NCBI GenBank assembly: GCA_965247295.1
Contig: CBDFGQ010000004.1
Location: 1-64,000, forward strand
Length of the DNA stretch: 64,000 nucleotides
Reading direction: 5' to 3'
From: CBDFGQ01 sp965247295
GTDB taxonomy: Bacteria > Chloroflexota > Dehalococcoidia > Lucifugimonadales > JAGWBF01
This document shows positions 17,350 through 27,222 of the stretch, piece after piece. Made by a program: the position numbers and the translations under genes. How positions within the stretch are numbered: position 1 is the stretch's first letter; each line of letters opens with the position of its first letter. Below the pieces are notes generated by a model. The model was not told the DNA's origin. It searched no databases and saw only the letters and a program-made list of their open reading frames with translations.

Positions 17350-20300
17350 CTACTCGTACCGTAGCGCCTCGGCGGGGTATATGCGGGAGGCCTGCCTGGC
17401 GGGCAGGTAGGTGGTCGCCAGGGAGAACAGGTAGGCCACGGCTATGATGGCGATGATCTGGAGCCAGGGGATGCTGAACCGTAGGGTCTCCACGTTCTCC
17501 CGCTCGCGCACGTCGTTGACGATGTTGTAGGAGATGATGATCCCCAGGCCCACGCCGATGGCCGTGCCCAGCAGGGCCACGAAGGAGGACTCCAGCAGGA
17601 AGCTCAGCTGGATCATCTGCCGCCTGTAGCCGATGGCCCTCAGCACACCGATCTGCTGGCGCCGCTCCACCACGGCCCTCAGGCTGATCACGCCAAGGGC
17701 GGCGATGCCCACCAGAAGGCCCAGGCCCATGAACCCGGTGAATATGTGGTTGAAGGCCCGCTGAGCCCCAGCGTTTTTCTCGATGATGTCACGCAGCACT
17801 TCGGCCTCGACTCCGTGCTCCGGGAATGAAGACTCAAGGCTATCTTTGACCGCTCCGGCATCCACCCCCTCCTCCAGACGGAACCTGTATGTAGTTATGG
17901 GAACGGGGAAGGGGATGGCCTCGTCCAGCCTGGCCTTGGAGGTGATCATGCCCATGCCCAGTTCGCCGAAGGCGTCGGAGAGTTGGTCCAGCACCCCCAC
18001 GACGGTGAAGGGCACCACCTCGCCGGTGCGGGGATCCCTCACCTCAATGTCTATGGGCTCCATTTCGTCGTCCTCGTATAAGAAGCCCTCAAGCTGGAAG
18101 GGCACCTGGCCGTCCCCGAAGTCGGAGCGGCGGGGCACCACCACCGCGTCGACCACTGCCAGGCTTGGGTCGTCGCGTAGGGCCTGCCACACGTCCCCGG
18201 GCGTGGGGCCATACCCCCTGGCCACGAGCTTGAAATCATAGGCTGTCGAGGCCAGAAACAGGTCGTCGGCGGCCCTGGCGGCGTACCAGCGCCATCGTTG
18301 CTCCTCGGCGCCCACCTGACGGGCCTCGATGGGGATGGCGGTGTAGCCGCCTACCGCCTGGAAGTCCTGGGGACGAAGGTCCGGCGCTTCCCGTATCGCA
18401 AGACCGATGTCCTCGATGGGGGTGCTCGGGTTTACCGTTGCCTCCACGTCCCAGCCGCCGGTGACGGTCTCCCGGTCCACGGTCGAGACGTCGAAGACGT
18501 TGGTGAGGATGGACATGACGATAAGGGTGAAGATTACCAGGGCAAACATGGCCAGCGTCAGGCCCGTGCGGAATTTTGCGCTCATGGGATAGGCGACCGC
18601 TGTCACAAGGACGGGGCGGAGCTTACCAATACGGCCGGTGAGAAAGGTCAGTCCCCGCAAGATGAGATCGGCGTTATACATCACGGTCCACACGGCGGCG
18701 GCCACCATGGAGATTCCGGAGATAAAGAACATCTCCAGTCCCCCGTCCAGCTCGCCGGCCACGTCGCGGAGCAGGTCGAAGGGCAGGCCCCAGAACACCA
18801 ACATTACGACGCCGATGGCGCTGTACACCATGCGGTCCCTGGCTTGGGCCCGCATGGACGTGCGCTGAATCAAGCTGCGCGCCGTCAGCCCGGCGCCCAG
18901 GATCACCAGGGAGATGCCGATCCTGAAGGGCGCCGCCTCGTCGTTCTCGGTGCCTATCCACGTCAGGAGCAGGCCGAGAAGGAAGGCCAGCCAGCCCTGC
19001 TTGAAGGGCCTCCCGAATGCCTGGAACAGGCTTCCCATGGCGACCACGGGGACGGCCAGCGCGAGCCGCCCGCCACGGAGTAGGTGTCCTACTGCCATTA
19101 ATGGGTGAAGGGTGGCCAGGGCCGCAACCGCCGAGCCGGTGGCGCGGAAGGGCCGGAAGGCGGCAACCACCGGAGCCGACAGGACCTGGGTCCACCGCGC
19201 GGCGATTCGGGTCTCCGTCTCCGGCAGATCCCGGATGGCCGCGACGATGTTCATACGGCTCACCCGGTAGGCCGACACGCCGATGGTTACCAAGGTAATC
19301 ACCATGCCCAGGCAGTAGGCAATTACGGCGCTCCTTGGCTCGAAGTGGCGCGTAAAGGTGAAGTCCTCCTCGAAGGTACCGATGATCTGGTTCACGATGG
19401 CCACGATAAGGGCGCTGACTGCCAGCCCGATGAGGACTCCCACCGCCGCCGAGACGACCGCGTAGGCAGTCCCCTCGAAGACGAACATCTGCACCAGGTG
19501 GATGCGCTTGGCCCCCACCGCCCTGGCCATTCCCATCTCCGTCCTGCGGGCCGCCGCCAGCATGACGAAGATGAGGAAGATGAGCAGGACGCCCACCATG
19601 ATGGAGAACAGCCCCAATACTAAGAAAAAGGTGGTAACGAAGCTGCTCACACGCTCAGCCTCGTCCAGCACCCGCTGCTTTATCTCGAACACATGGAACT
19701 CGGCCAGGTCCTCCAGCAGGGTATCGGCATCTGCCTGGACGTCGGCCAGGCCATCTCGGTCCAGGGCTTCCAGCAGCTCGTCGGAGACGTCCTCGTCGGA
19801 GAGCAGGCCCACCAGCTCGTCGCTCAACTGGCCGCTCCGGATCTCCGTTGCCAGAAGGGCCAGGTCCGACTGGAGCCGGCCCCTGAGGGACTCGGACCTC
19901 TCCTCGATGGCCTTGAGGACCCGGTCTTGGGCCAGCAGAGCACCTAGCTGGGACGCCACCTCCCTGTCGGCGAAAAGGACCCTCAGCCCCCGCGACACCT
20001 CATCGCTCAGCTCGGCCCCGCCTATCTCGTCTCCAACATTCGAGACGACGATGGAGTTGATCTGGCCGGCCCTATCGAATAGCTCCTGAGCCCGCTGGAG
20101 GGATATCAGCAGGGTGGATGTGTCTCCCGCCAGGCCGCCCCTGTCTACCACTCCCTTCACCCTGATGGAAACCGGCTGGCCATCCACGATTATGCGGATT
20201 TCGTCCCCGGGAACGGCCTTCAGCTCGTCGGCGGCCTTGTCGTTGATGTACGCCTCGTCATCATCCAGCTCGCGGAGGTCCACCCGCTGGCCCGAGGTGG

Positions 20301-20820
20301 AGTTGAACCTGCCGAAGCCGTCCAGCAGCTCGGAGTCCACGCCGGCCACCCGCATCCGACCCTCGCTGAGGAGGTTGGACAGGTTTACGGCGGGCACGGT
20401 CTCTCCCAGTCCTGGTGCGAGGCCGTCGATATTCGCGGCTATCCCGCCTAGCTCCTGCTGCAGCTGCGTGAACCGCTCTCTCGGTACGTAGGACGAGGTG
20501 CCGAAGCTGTCCTGGGAGATAGCCCTGGCCGAGATGATTATCTCGTCGATGGGGCCCAGGATCTCGATCGCCTCGTTGCGGATGGAGAAGCTGATGGTGT
20601 CCCCGGTGCCGAAGGCGGCTGCCATGATCACGGTGCTGAGCATTATCCCGATGACGATGAGGACCGTCTGGGCGCGCCTGCGGGGTATGTTGCGCAGGCC
20701 CAGCTTCAGCATAACGCGGTTGCGCGACGCCATCACCGCGACGGCGGCCAGGGAGGGCAGCACGATGGCCAGGAGGACCACCATGATCCAGTTCATGGAG
20801 ACGCCGAAGAGGCTTTCCAC
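17350..20820 (-). CDS. ABC transporter permease with two FtsX domains
   Basis: A 1,156-residue membrane protein. It has an N-terminal membrane anchor, MacB-like periplasmic region, a first FtsX domain around 405-530 (FFLVLGLFSIMVGVLLIFLIF), four or more further membrane segments in the middle, a second periplasmic domain and a C-terminal FtsX domain around 1030-1150. This is the architecture of MacB/LolCE-type mechanotransmission transporters with duplicated permease halves. The start is a GTG overlapping the ATPase stop (TAGTG), giving translational coupling. Substrate is unknown: lipoprotein, lipid or peptide. Confidence 0.85.
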   Translation of the reverse strand: MESLFGVSMNWIMVVLLAIVLPSLAAVAVMASRNRVMLKLGLRNIPRRRAQTVLIVIGIMLSTVIMAAAFGTGDTISFSIRNEAIEILGPIDEIIISARAISQDSFGTSSYVPRERFTQLQQELGGIAANIDGLAPGLGETVPAVNLSNLLSEGRMRVAGVDSELLDGFGRFNSTSGQRVDLRELDDDEAYINDKAADELKAVPGDEIRIIVDGQPVSIRVKGVVDRGGLAGDTSTLLISLQRAQELFDRAGQINSIVVSNVGDEIGGAELSDEVSRGLRVLFADREVASQLGALLAQDRVLKAIEERSESLRGRLQSDLALLATEIRSGQLSDELVGLLSDEDVSDELLEALDRDGLADVQADADTLLEDLAEFHVFEIKQRVLDEAERVSSFVTTFFLVLGLFSIMVGVLLIFLIFVMLAAARRTEMGMARAVGAKRIHLVQMFVFEGTAYAVVSAAVGVLIGLAVSALIVAIVNQIIGTFEEDFTFTRHFEPRSAVIAYCLGMVITLVTIGVSAYRVSRMNIVAAIRDLPETETRIAARWTQVLSAPVVAAFRPFRATGSAVAALATLHPLMAVGHLLRGGRLALAVPVVAMGSLFQAFGRPFKQGWLAFLLGLLLTWIGTENDEAAPFRIGISLVILGAGLTARSLIQRTSMRAQARDRMVYSAIGVVMLVFWGLPFDLLRDVAGELDGGLEMFFISGISMVAAAVWTVMYNADLILRGLTFLTGRIGKLRPVLVTAVAYPMSAKFRTGLTLAMFALVIFTLIVMSILTNVFDVSTVDRETVTGGWDVEATVNPSTPIEDIGLAIREAPDLRPQDFQAVGGYTAIPIEARQVGAEEQRWRWYAARAADDLFLASTAYDFKLVARGYGPTPGDVWQALRDDPSLAVVDAVVVPRRSDFGDGQVPFQLEGFLYEDDEMEPIDIEVRDPRTGEVVPFTVVGVLDQLSDAFGELGMGMITSKARLDEAIPFPVPITTYRFRLEEGVDAGAVKDSLESSFPEHGVEAEVLRDIIEKNAGAQRAFNHIFTGFMGLGLLVGIAALGVISLRAVVERRQQIGVLRAIGYRRQMIQLSFLLESSFVALLGTAIGVGLGIIISYNIVNDVRERENVETLRFSIPWLQIIAIIAVAYLFSLATTYLPARQASRIYPAEALRYE

Positions 20821-21548
20821 TAGCTAACCCGTTCCGTGGCTTCCCGGGTAGGGCCGGACTCGTGTCCCCCGTCCACAATCTGGCCGTCGCGCATCCGGAC
20901 GATGCGGTGGGCCCGCTCCCCCACATAGAGGGCATGGGTCACCAGCACGAAGGTCTGGCCGTTGGTGCGGTTCAGCTCGCACATAAGGTCGATGATCTCA
21001 CCCGCCGTCTCGCTGTCCAGGTCGCCCGTGGGCTCGTCGGCCCACACGATGGCCGGATGGTTGACCAGGGACCTGGCTATGGTCACCCTCTGCCTCTGGC
21101 CTCCCGAGAGCTCACCCGGCAGGTGGCGGGCGCGGTCGGTAAGGCCCACGTGTTCCAGCCCCTCAAGGGACCTTCGACGGGCCTCCCTGGCGCCGATGCC
21201 CGAGACGAGGAGGGGCATCTCCACGTTCTCCACGGCGCTGAGGACGGGCAGCAGGTTGTATAGCTGGAACACGAACCCCATCCTGCGGGCCCGGTAGTCG
21301 CTGCGCTCGTCGTCGGGCAGGTGGTGAAGCACCTCCCCTTCAATGAGCACCTGGCCCGAGTCGATGTCGTCCAGTCCGGAGAGACAGTTGAGGAGGGTGG
21401 TCTTGCCGCAGCCGCTGGGGCCCATGATGGCCACCATCTCCCCCCGCTTCACGTGAAGGTCAACGCCGCGGAGGGCGTTGACCTTGACAGTGCCCGTGTC
21501 ATAGGTCTTGTGGATGTTCCGGGCAGAGATGATCAGGTCATCTGCCAT
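20820..21548 (-). CDS. ABC transporter ATPase, LolD/MacB type
   Basis: Residues show Walker A GPSGCGKTT near 42, Q-loop FVFQLYNLLP, signature LSGGQRQRV near 145, Walker B AIVWADEPTGDLDS and the H-loop VTHA. The 242-residue size is typical. The ATG at 21548 has GGGAGG upstream. Its stop shares one base with the permease start, so the pair makes a single exporter acting on the inner membrane. Confidence 0.93.
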   Translation of the reverse strand: MADDLIISARNIHKTYDTGTVKVNALRGVDLHVKRGEMVAIMGPSGCGKTTLLNCLSGLDDIDSGQVLIEGEVLHHLPDDERSDYRARRMGFVFQLYNLLPVLSAVENVEMPLLVSGIGAREARRRSLEGLEHVGLTDRARHLPGELSGGQRQRVTIARSLVNHPAIVWADEPTGDLDSETAGEIIDLMCELNRTNGQTFVLVTHALYVGERAHRIVRMRDGQIVDGGHESGPTREATERVS

Positions 21549-21789
21549 GGGGCCCTCCCGATAGCCTTGTGCAGTGGGTGACACGCCACGCATTCGTCAG
21601 ATGCGACTCTTGCCTGTTGCCACGCTGGAGTATAGCATAGCCCGGGCCTGCCTGAATCGGCCATGAGGCCCACTGTGGCTAGGCAATAAGGACTAGAGAC
21701 GGGCCACAACGTTGGGCGGTGGGTCCGCGGAATAAGAAGATGGGCCGACTGGTGCGGGCCGCTTGATGCTGGTTCGCGTGCGACTGGCG

Positions 21790-22128
21790 CTAACCGGTGT
21801 CGGTCGCTCGGATCTCTCCGGTCTCGTCAACCGCTACCTCGTATCCTTCAATGTTGGGAGGAATTCGCTTCAGGAGCTGAGGAGTGGCCTTGGTCACAAA
21901 TACCCTGATGCAGGGCCTGCCCGAGCAGTCGCCCTGGGCCGTGGCCACGACACCCGGCAAGGACATGAGGCTCTCGGTGTGGTCGCTGAGCACCTCTTCG
22001 ATGGTCCTCTGGGGCATGGGTCCGTCTTCCTCCCGAGCTTCTGTCGCCTGCTCCCCACACCCCAGCACCATTCCAAGTACGCAGAGGAGGCTAACGGCCA
22101 GTACCAGAGGTTTCGCCTTTAGCCACAT
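21790..22128 (-). CDS. Small lipoprotein resembling the N-terminal domain of the neighbouring protease
   Basis: MWLKAKPLVLAVSLLCVLGMVLGC is a lipoprotein signal ending in lipobox LGC. The remaining 85 residues include SLPGVVATAQGDCSGRPCIRVFV and a GYEV..DETGEI end. The upstream protease has a similar stretch (AIDGVVGTAVG, AVFVFTAE, VPVIAHVTGEI). A TTG nine codons upstream is an alternative start. Function is unknown; an inhibitor or chaperone of the protease is an inference from the shared domain and adjacency. Confidence 0.6.
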   Translation of the reverse strand: MWLKAKPLVLAVSLLCVLGMVLGCGEQATEAREEDGPMPQRTIEEVLSDHTESLMSLPGVVATAQGDCSGRPCIRVFVTKATPQLLKRIPPNIEGYEVAVDETGEIRATDTG

Positions 22129-22214
22129 TGAACGGTTTGCGGTATTTCTCGTCAACGTCCAGGTGTAGGTCCCTCTTCCCTGTCATGTCAGGCATCCTGC
22201 TTCCGGACGCGGGT

Positions 22215-23211
22215 CTAGCTGTCGTCCACGGTCACGCTGAAGGCGGCTAGCACGGCGTCGATGGGGTTGGCAACGGTCATGGATGTGCTCCCCGCGAACA
22301 GAAGACCGACGGGTTTGCGGTCATCGCCTTTGTTATCTCCCCTTGCCGTCCGCTACGATCAGCGAACCCGAGTCGCCGCCGGCACTGAACTCCCCCGGGA
22401 AGATAATGATCTGATTCACAAATCGTGCCACGCCCGGGGCACCGTAGTTAACGTTCACCGTCGCGTTGATAGCGAAGACTTGCCCCTTTGTCAGCCCCGT
22501 AGTACGGCCGTATTTCTTGACCTTCTGATTTATGGCTGCCGCCACCGTTTCGGACTTGGGCGTCCCATATCCGTCAGAGGGAGTGGCATTGCCCAGCTCT
22601 GCGGTCGAAGAAACCGCGATGGCCGCGTCGACGACGTTGTCGCTTCCATCAAAATTGATGTGCACGAACGCCTCCAGGGTGCCGATTGCGTCCGCTGGGT
22701 CGGTGCCACCGTCAAAGGTGCCCGGCTGGAGTACGTTGTCTCCGATGGCAGCTCCATTGCTCGCGGCGTAGACGTGGTTATTGCTCTGAGCAATAACATC
22801 GGTTCCGTCCGTCACCCGGGCGCCTATGGTTCCGGCGGTAATAGTCGCGTGCCCTGTTGAAACACCTATCGGTACGGGACGTGCAAACCTGGCGGTGGGA
22901 TCGACTGGACCATCATCCCCACCACCTTCGCCGCCACCACCACACGGGTGACACGGCGGCTTCAACGCGAAGATCTCACCGGTTACATGGGCTATAACCG
23001 GAACGCCGTCCACCTTATCTGGGATCCCGGCCACTCCCCGCTCAGCCGTAAAGACGAACACGGCCCCTCTGGCTTGTGGCCCGTGGCCCACGGCCGTCCC
23101 TACCACGCCGTCGATGGCCATCAGGCGGGCGTTGTTCCGCTCCTGTGCCGCGATGGCGGCGGCCGCAGCAATTAGGCTAATCAGCAGGACCTTTTTTCGA
23201 ATCGCCAGCAT
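22215..23211 (-). pseudogene. Trypsin-like serine protease, frameshifted near the C-terminus
   Basis: A signal peptide (MLAIRKKVLLISLIAAAAAIAA) precedes a small N-terminal domain, a Cys/Gly-rich linker, and a protease domain with catalytic His in SNNHVYA, Asp in NVVDAAIA and Ser in GGDSGSL. The main frame stops at 22333 after DGKGR, but one base later the other frame reads DNKGDDRKPVGLLFAG, then NPIDAVLAAF to a TAG at 22215. A single extra base in GGGGA explains this. The catalytic residues precede the break. Confidence 0.72.
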
Positions 23212-23324
23212 TTATGATGCACCTTTCAACAGATTTTAATGTCCGGTCACTGACCGGGCATTAGCTACCCTTATATCTATGTTAGAGACGCTGCTGTACG
23301 AGTGTCAAGCCGAGAGGTAGGGTG

Positions 23325-25382
23325 CTACCCCCCACTTTCCTCCAGGCTCTCGGCCAGGAGCTCCAGCAGGTCCTTGGCCTCTTTCTTCCCCTCCTCGCCC
23401 TTGGCCTGGATGCCCTCGGTGAGCATCTGGAGGCAGAATGGGCAGGAGACGCCTACGGTATCGGCCCCCGTGCCGAGGAACTGGTCGGTGCGCAGATGGT
23501 TTATGCGGGTGCCCCCGCTCTCCTCCAACCACATGTGCCCTCCCCCGGCGCCGCAGCAGGTGCCCCGCTCGCGGCAGTTGGGCTCTATCTCCACCACCTT
23601 GACCCCCGGTATGGCCCTGGCTACCCGCCGGGGCTCGTCGTAGACGCCGTTGTGGCGACCCAGGTAGCAGGAGTCGTGGTAGGCCACGGTGGCCTCCACC
23701 ATGCGGATGGGCTTCAGCCTGCCCTCCTGGATCAGCTGGTCCACGAACTGGCTGTAGTGCATCACCTTGTAGTGGCCGCCGAACTGGGGGTACTCGTTCT
23801 TCATGGTGTTGAAGCAGTGGGGGCACACCGTGACTATGGTCTTGACGTTGTACCCGTTGAGGGTCTCAATGTTCTGCTGGGCCATCGTTTGGTACAGATA
23901 CTCGTTGCCCATGCGCCGCGCCGGGTCCCCGGTGCACCGCTCCTCCTCGCCCAGGATGGCGAAATCCACCCCCGCCGCCACGAGCACCTTGACCATGGAG
24001 CGGGCCACGGCCTGGCTACGCTGCTCCAGGGCGGCGGTGCAGCCCACCCAGAAAAGGACCTCGGCCTGGGGATGCTCCGCCAGGGTCTTTACATCCAGGC
24101 CCTCGGCCCAGTCGGTGCGGGAGTAGGGAGTCCCCCTCCAGGGGTGGCCCCGTTGCTCCATGCTGAGCAGCGCCTCCCTCGCAGTGTCGGGAAGCTTGGA
24201 CTCCTCCATTACCAGGTGGCGCCGCATGTCTATAATAGTCGGCACGTGCTCCACCATCACCGGACACTCCTGCATGCAGGCCCCGCAAGAGACGCAGTCC
24301 CAGATGGCCTCCTCCGAGATGCGGCCGAAACCTATCAAGGGGCGCTCCGGCTCTTCCCCTTGCCGTAACTTGGAACTCGACTCTATCAGGTACTCCTTCA
24401 TGTCCTCGACGATGTGCATGGGCGACAGGCCCTTGCCGGTCAGGTGTGCGGGGCAGCTGTTGGTGCAGCGTCCGCACACCGCGCAGGCGTAGCCGTCCAG
24501 CAGCTCCTTCCAGGTGAAGTCCTGGACCCGCCCGGCGCCGAAGTGCTCCGCCGTCTCCAGGTCTATGGGTGCGAGGGTGCCTCGGGGCTTTAGGGAGCGT
24601 AGGAGCACATTGGCCGGGGCGGCGACCATATGCATGTGCTTGGAGAAGGGTATGTACACGGAGAACCCCAGAATAACCAGGAGGTGGAGCCACCAGAACA
24701 CGCCATGAAGGGCGTTGGCCGCGTCCAGGCCTATCCCCATGTCCAAGAACCTCTCGCCGATGGCCCGACTCACTATCGCATCTGCCGCCGGGCTTCTGGC
24801 CTCCTCCGTCAAGTAGGACGCCTCGGCGACGTAAAATGCCCCCGTAAGGATGGTGAGCACCATCAAGGAGGATATGAGGCCGACGATTAGCACCGCGTCG
24901 GGGGAGCGGGTCAGGTCGAAAGAGAGCCGGTGGGGCCTGGCCAGCCAGCGGCGCAACACCGCCCAGATGAGGCCGCTCAGGATTACCAGGGCCACAACGT
25001 CCAGGTAGCTGGCGAAAACCTTAACTCCGGTGGCGGTCAGTAGCTTCTCGGAGAAGGGGCGCCAGGCCGCGTCTCCGAAGATGAAAATAACGTAGCTCAG
25101 GAGGAAGGACAGGAACCCCCAGAAGACGAAGAAGTGGCCTATACCGGCGCGATCCCGCAGGTTGACGCTCTGAAGTACCCGGCGCTGTCCCAGGACTACG
25201 CTGACGAACCCCGCCAGTCGGCGAAGGGGCTGGTCGAACCGGTCGTCGGGTCTTCCAAGCAGCAATAGGCCGATGACGCGGCGATAAAAGACGTAGCTGG
25301 AAACACCCAGGGCCGCCGCCAGGGCAAGGTAGACCCCGATGCGTATGTCAATCGCTCCAAAGATGTCCTCGGGTGGAACCAC
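23325..25382 (-). CDS. Membrane-bound electron-transfer flavoprotein oxidoreductase (EtfD/HdrD-like)
   Basis: Residues about 1-270 hold six membrane segments of a cytochrome b/NarI-HdrE-like domain. Then come two 4Fe-4S motifs (CAVCGRCTNSCP and CVSCGACMQECP) and two CCG-type domains, the second with CCGAGGGHMW. The fusion matches EtfD (FadF), which takes electrons from ETF during acyl-CoA oxidation and passes them to quinone. The GTG start has AGGAG eight bases upstream. ETF genes are not in the window; the acyl-CoA genes elsewhere here fit this role. Confidence 0.85.
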   Translation of the reverse strand: MVPPEDIFGAIDIRIGVYLALAAALGVSSYVFYRRVIGLLLLGRPDDRFDQPLRRLAGFVSVVLGQRRVLQSVNLRDRAGIGHFFVFWGFLSFLLSYVIFIFGDAAWRPFSEKLLTATGVKVFASYLDVVALVILSGLIWAVLRRWLARPHRLSFDLTRSPDAVLIVGLISSLMVLTILTGAFYVAEASYLTEEARSPAADAIVSRAIGERFLDMGIGLDAANALHGVFWWLHLLVILGFSVYIPFSKHMHMVAAPANVLLRSLKPRGTLAPIDLETAEHFGAGRVQDFTWKELLDGYACAVCGRCTNSCPAHLTGKGLSPMHIVEDMKEYLIESSSKLRQGEEPERPLIGFGRISEEAIWDCVSCGACMQECPVMVEHVPTIIDMRRHLVMEESKLPDTAREALLSMEQRGHPWRGTPYSRTDWAEGLDVKTLAEHPQAEVLFWVGCTAALEQRSQAVARSMVKVLVAAGVDFAILGEEERCTGDPARRMGNEYLYQTMAQQNIETLNGYNVKTIVTVCPHCFNTMKNEYPQFGGHYKVMHYSQFVDQLIQEGRLKPIRMVEATVAYHDSCYLGRHNGVYDEPRRVARAIPGVKVVEIEPNCRERGTCCGAGGGHMWLEESGGTRINHLRTDQFLGTGADTVGVSCPFCLQMLTEGIQAKGEEGKKEAKDLLELLAESLEESGG

Positions 25383-25498
25383 GGTCCATGCTCCTGTGAT
25401 GACGCTGGCTAGCTGGACGAAGCCGCCCTGTACATTCTACACCCTGAGCCCAGCTCCCAGTATGGTGGACCACGCCGTTTCCGCGCAATTTCCGCTCG

Positions 25499-25527
25499 TT
25501 GATAAACCTACCGGCACATCGTATAAT
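25499..25527 (+). promoter_or_regulatory. Promoter of pdxS
   Basis: TTGATA (25499-25504), a 17-base spacer and TATAAT (25522-25527). The leader to the pdxS ATG is about 35 bases and contains GGAGGAAA. Confidence 0.75.
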
Positions 25528-25569
25528 GTTGGATGCAGGCAGAGGTCGTATCCTTGCGGAGGAAACGTA

Positions 25570-26457
25570 ATGGTAGATACGGGAACGTGGAGAGTCAAGG
25601 CTGGCCTGGCCCAGATGCTCAAGGGTGGGGTCATCATGGACGTGGTTAACGCGGAGCAGGCTCGGCTAGCGCAAGACGCGGGTGCCGTTTCGGTTATGGC
25701 GCTTGAGCGGGTGCCTGCCGATATACGGGCCGCCGGAGGCGTGGCTCGAATGGCCGACCCAACGAAGGTGCTGGAGATAATGGAAGCGGTGAGCATCCCG
25801 GTGATGGCCAAGTGCCGCATAGGGCATTTCGTGGAGGCCCAGGTGCTTGAGGCCCTGGGTGTGGACTACATAGACGAGTCCGAGGTGCTTACGCCCGCCG
25901 ACGAGAGCCACCATGTCTGGAAGCGAAACTTCAAGATCCCCTTTGTTTGTGGCTGCCGCGGCCTGGGGGAGGCGTTGAGGCGCATCTCTGAGGGGGCCGC
26001 CATGATTCGCACCAAGGGCGAGGCCGGCACTGGGGACGTGGTGGAGGCCGTGCGGCATATGCGGTCGGTGATGGACGAAATAAGACGGCTGCAGACCATG
26101 TCTGAGGATGAGCTGCCCACTGCCGCCAAGGAGTTGGGGGTGGACCTGGAGCTCTTGGTGGAGACCCGGAACCTGGGTAGGCTCCCGGTCGTAAACTTCG
26201 CCGCCGGAGGGGTGGCTACCCCTGCCGATGCCGCCATGATGATGCAGCTGGGCGCCGATGGTGTCTTCGTAGGATCGGGGATATTCAAGTCCAGCGATCC
26301 TGCGAAGCGGGGCAAGGCCGTCGTGGAGGCGGTCACCCATTACAATGACCCCAAGATCGTCGCCGAAGTGTCCAGGGACCTGGGCGAGCCCATGGTGAGC
26401 ATCGGTATAAGTGACCTTAGGGCGGAGCAGTTGCTGTCTCCCCGCGGTAATCTGTAG
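25570..26457 (+). CDS. pdxS: Pyridoxal 5'-phosphate synthase subunit PdxS
   Basis: PdxS (295 residues) condenses ribose 5-phosphate, glyceraldehyde 3-phosphate and ammonia into PLP, using ammonia from PdxT. Conserved features: GGVIMDV near 19, ALERVPADIR at 44-53, Schiff-base Lys K81 in VMAKCRIGH, DESEVLTPAD, and the C-terminal phosphate site NFAAGGVATPADAAMMM. The ATG at 25570 follows GGAGGAAA; the longer frame from 25339 runs through the promoter. PdxT is next on the same strand. Confidence 0.97.
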   Translation: MVDTGTWRVKAGLAQMLKGGVIMDVVNAEQARLAQDAGAVSVMALERVPADIRAAGGVARMADPTKVLEIMEAVSIPVMAKCRIGHFVEAQVLEALGVDYIDESEVLTPADESHHVWKRNFKIPFVCGCRGLGEALRRISEGAAMIRTKGEAGTGDVVEAVRHMRSVMDEIRRLQTMSEDELPTAAKELGVDLELLVETRNLGRLPVVNFAAGGVATPADAAMMMQLGADGVFVGSGIFKSSDPAKRGKAVVEAVTHYNDPKIVAEVSRDLGEPMVSIGISDLRAEQLLSPRGNL

Positions 26458-26458
26458 C

Positions 26459-26483
26459 CTCCAGCCCGGAATCGAGGCTGGAG
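26459..26483 (+). repeat. Perfect hairpin between pdxS and pdxT
   Basis: CTCCAGCC and GGCTGGAG form an eight-base perfect stem with a nine-base loop, starting two bases after the pdxS stop. No T run follows, so it is more likely an mRNA processing or stability element than a terminator, perhaps setting the PdxS:PdxT ratio. Confidence 0.5.
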
Positions 26484-26526
26484 TGCCGAACATCTACAAG
26501 AGTTTTGGTCTGAGGCAACGACCACG

Positions 26527-27129
26527 TTGAAGGTAGGGGTCCTGGCTGTACAGGGAGACTTCGCCGAGCACATGGCGGTTCTCAGGGGTCTGGGTGCGGA
26601 CGCGGTGGAGGTCAGGCTGCCTCGTGACCTGGAGGGTGTGGACGCCCTCATCATGCCCGGCGGCGAAAGCACCACCTTCAGCTACATGATGGACCTGTAC
26701 GACCTGAGGGAGCCCATCAAGAAAATGGCCGGCGCGGGAATGGCCCTATGGGGCACCTGCGCCGGTATGATTATGATGGCCAGAGAGCTGACCGACGTCG
26801 AGCCCGCTCCCCTGGGTCTCTTGGACATCCGAGTGACGCGCAATGCCTTCGGCAGGCAGTTGGACAGCTTCGAGGCAGACCTGGAGATCCCGCGGCTGGG
26901 CCAGGAGCCGTTCCGGGCCGTCTTCATCCGTGCCCCCGCTATAGCCGAGGTGGGTAGCTCGGTGGACGTACTGGCCCGCCTACCCGACGATCGTCCGGTG
27001 GCGGTACAGCAGGACAACCTTCTGGCTACCGCCTTTCACCCGGAGCTGACGCGGGACCCTCGGCTTCACCGATACTTCCTGGGCCTTCGAGACAGAGAGG
27101 GCCGGTCCGTATGCACCGCACCAACCTAG
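26527..27129 (+). CDS. pdxT: Pyridoxal 5'-phosphate synthase glutaminase subunit PdxT
   Basis: PdxT (200 residues) hydrolyses glutamine and channels ammonia to PdxS. Seen are VLAVQGDFAEH, the oxyanion loop MPGGEST at 43-49, nucleophile C78 in WGTCAGMI and the His-Glu pair in AFHPELT. It starts with TTG at 26527, with only a weak GAGG upstream; the KVGVLAVQG start fits the family exactly. Confidence 0.96.
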   Translation: MKVGVLAVQGDFAEHMAVLRGLGADAVEVRLPRDLEGVDALIMPGGESTTFSYMMDLYDLREPIKKMAGAGMALWGTCAGMIMMARELTDVEPAPLGLLDIRVTRNAFGRQLDSFEADLEIPRLGQEPFRAVFIRAPAIAEVGSSVDVLARLPDDRPVAVQQDNLLATAFHPELTRDPRLHRYFLGLRDREGRSVCTAPT

Positions 27130-27222
27130 AGGTTTAGAGGCAGTGGACCATTACTCTACGCTGGCGCGGACGGCTGTGGCTGGGACCAGGGTGACTGGCC
27201 CGGCTACCATGGAGGCGCGAGG

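Noticed and set aside
18298..19083. Long open frame opposite the ABC permease
   Set aside because: Its His/Gly/Asp-rich composition is that of a shadow frame, and the permease on the other strand is clearly real.
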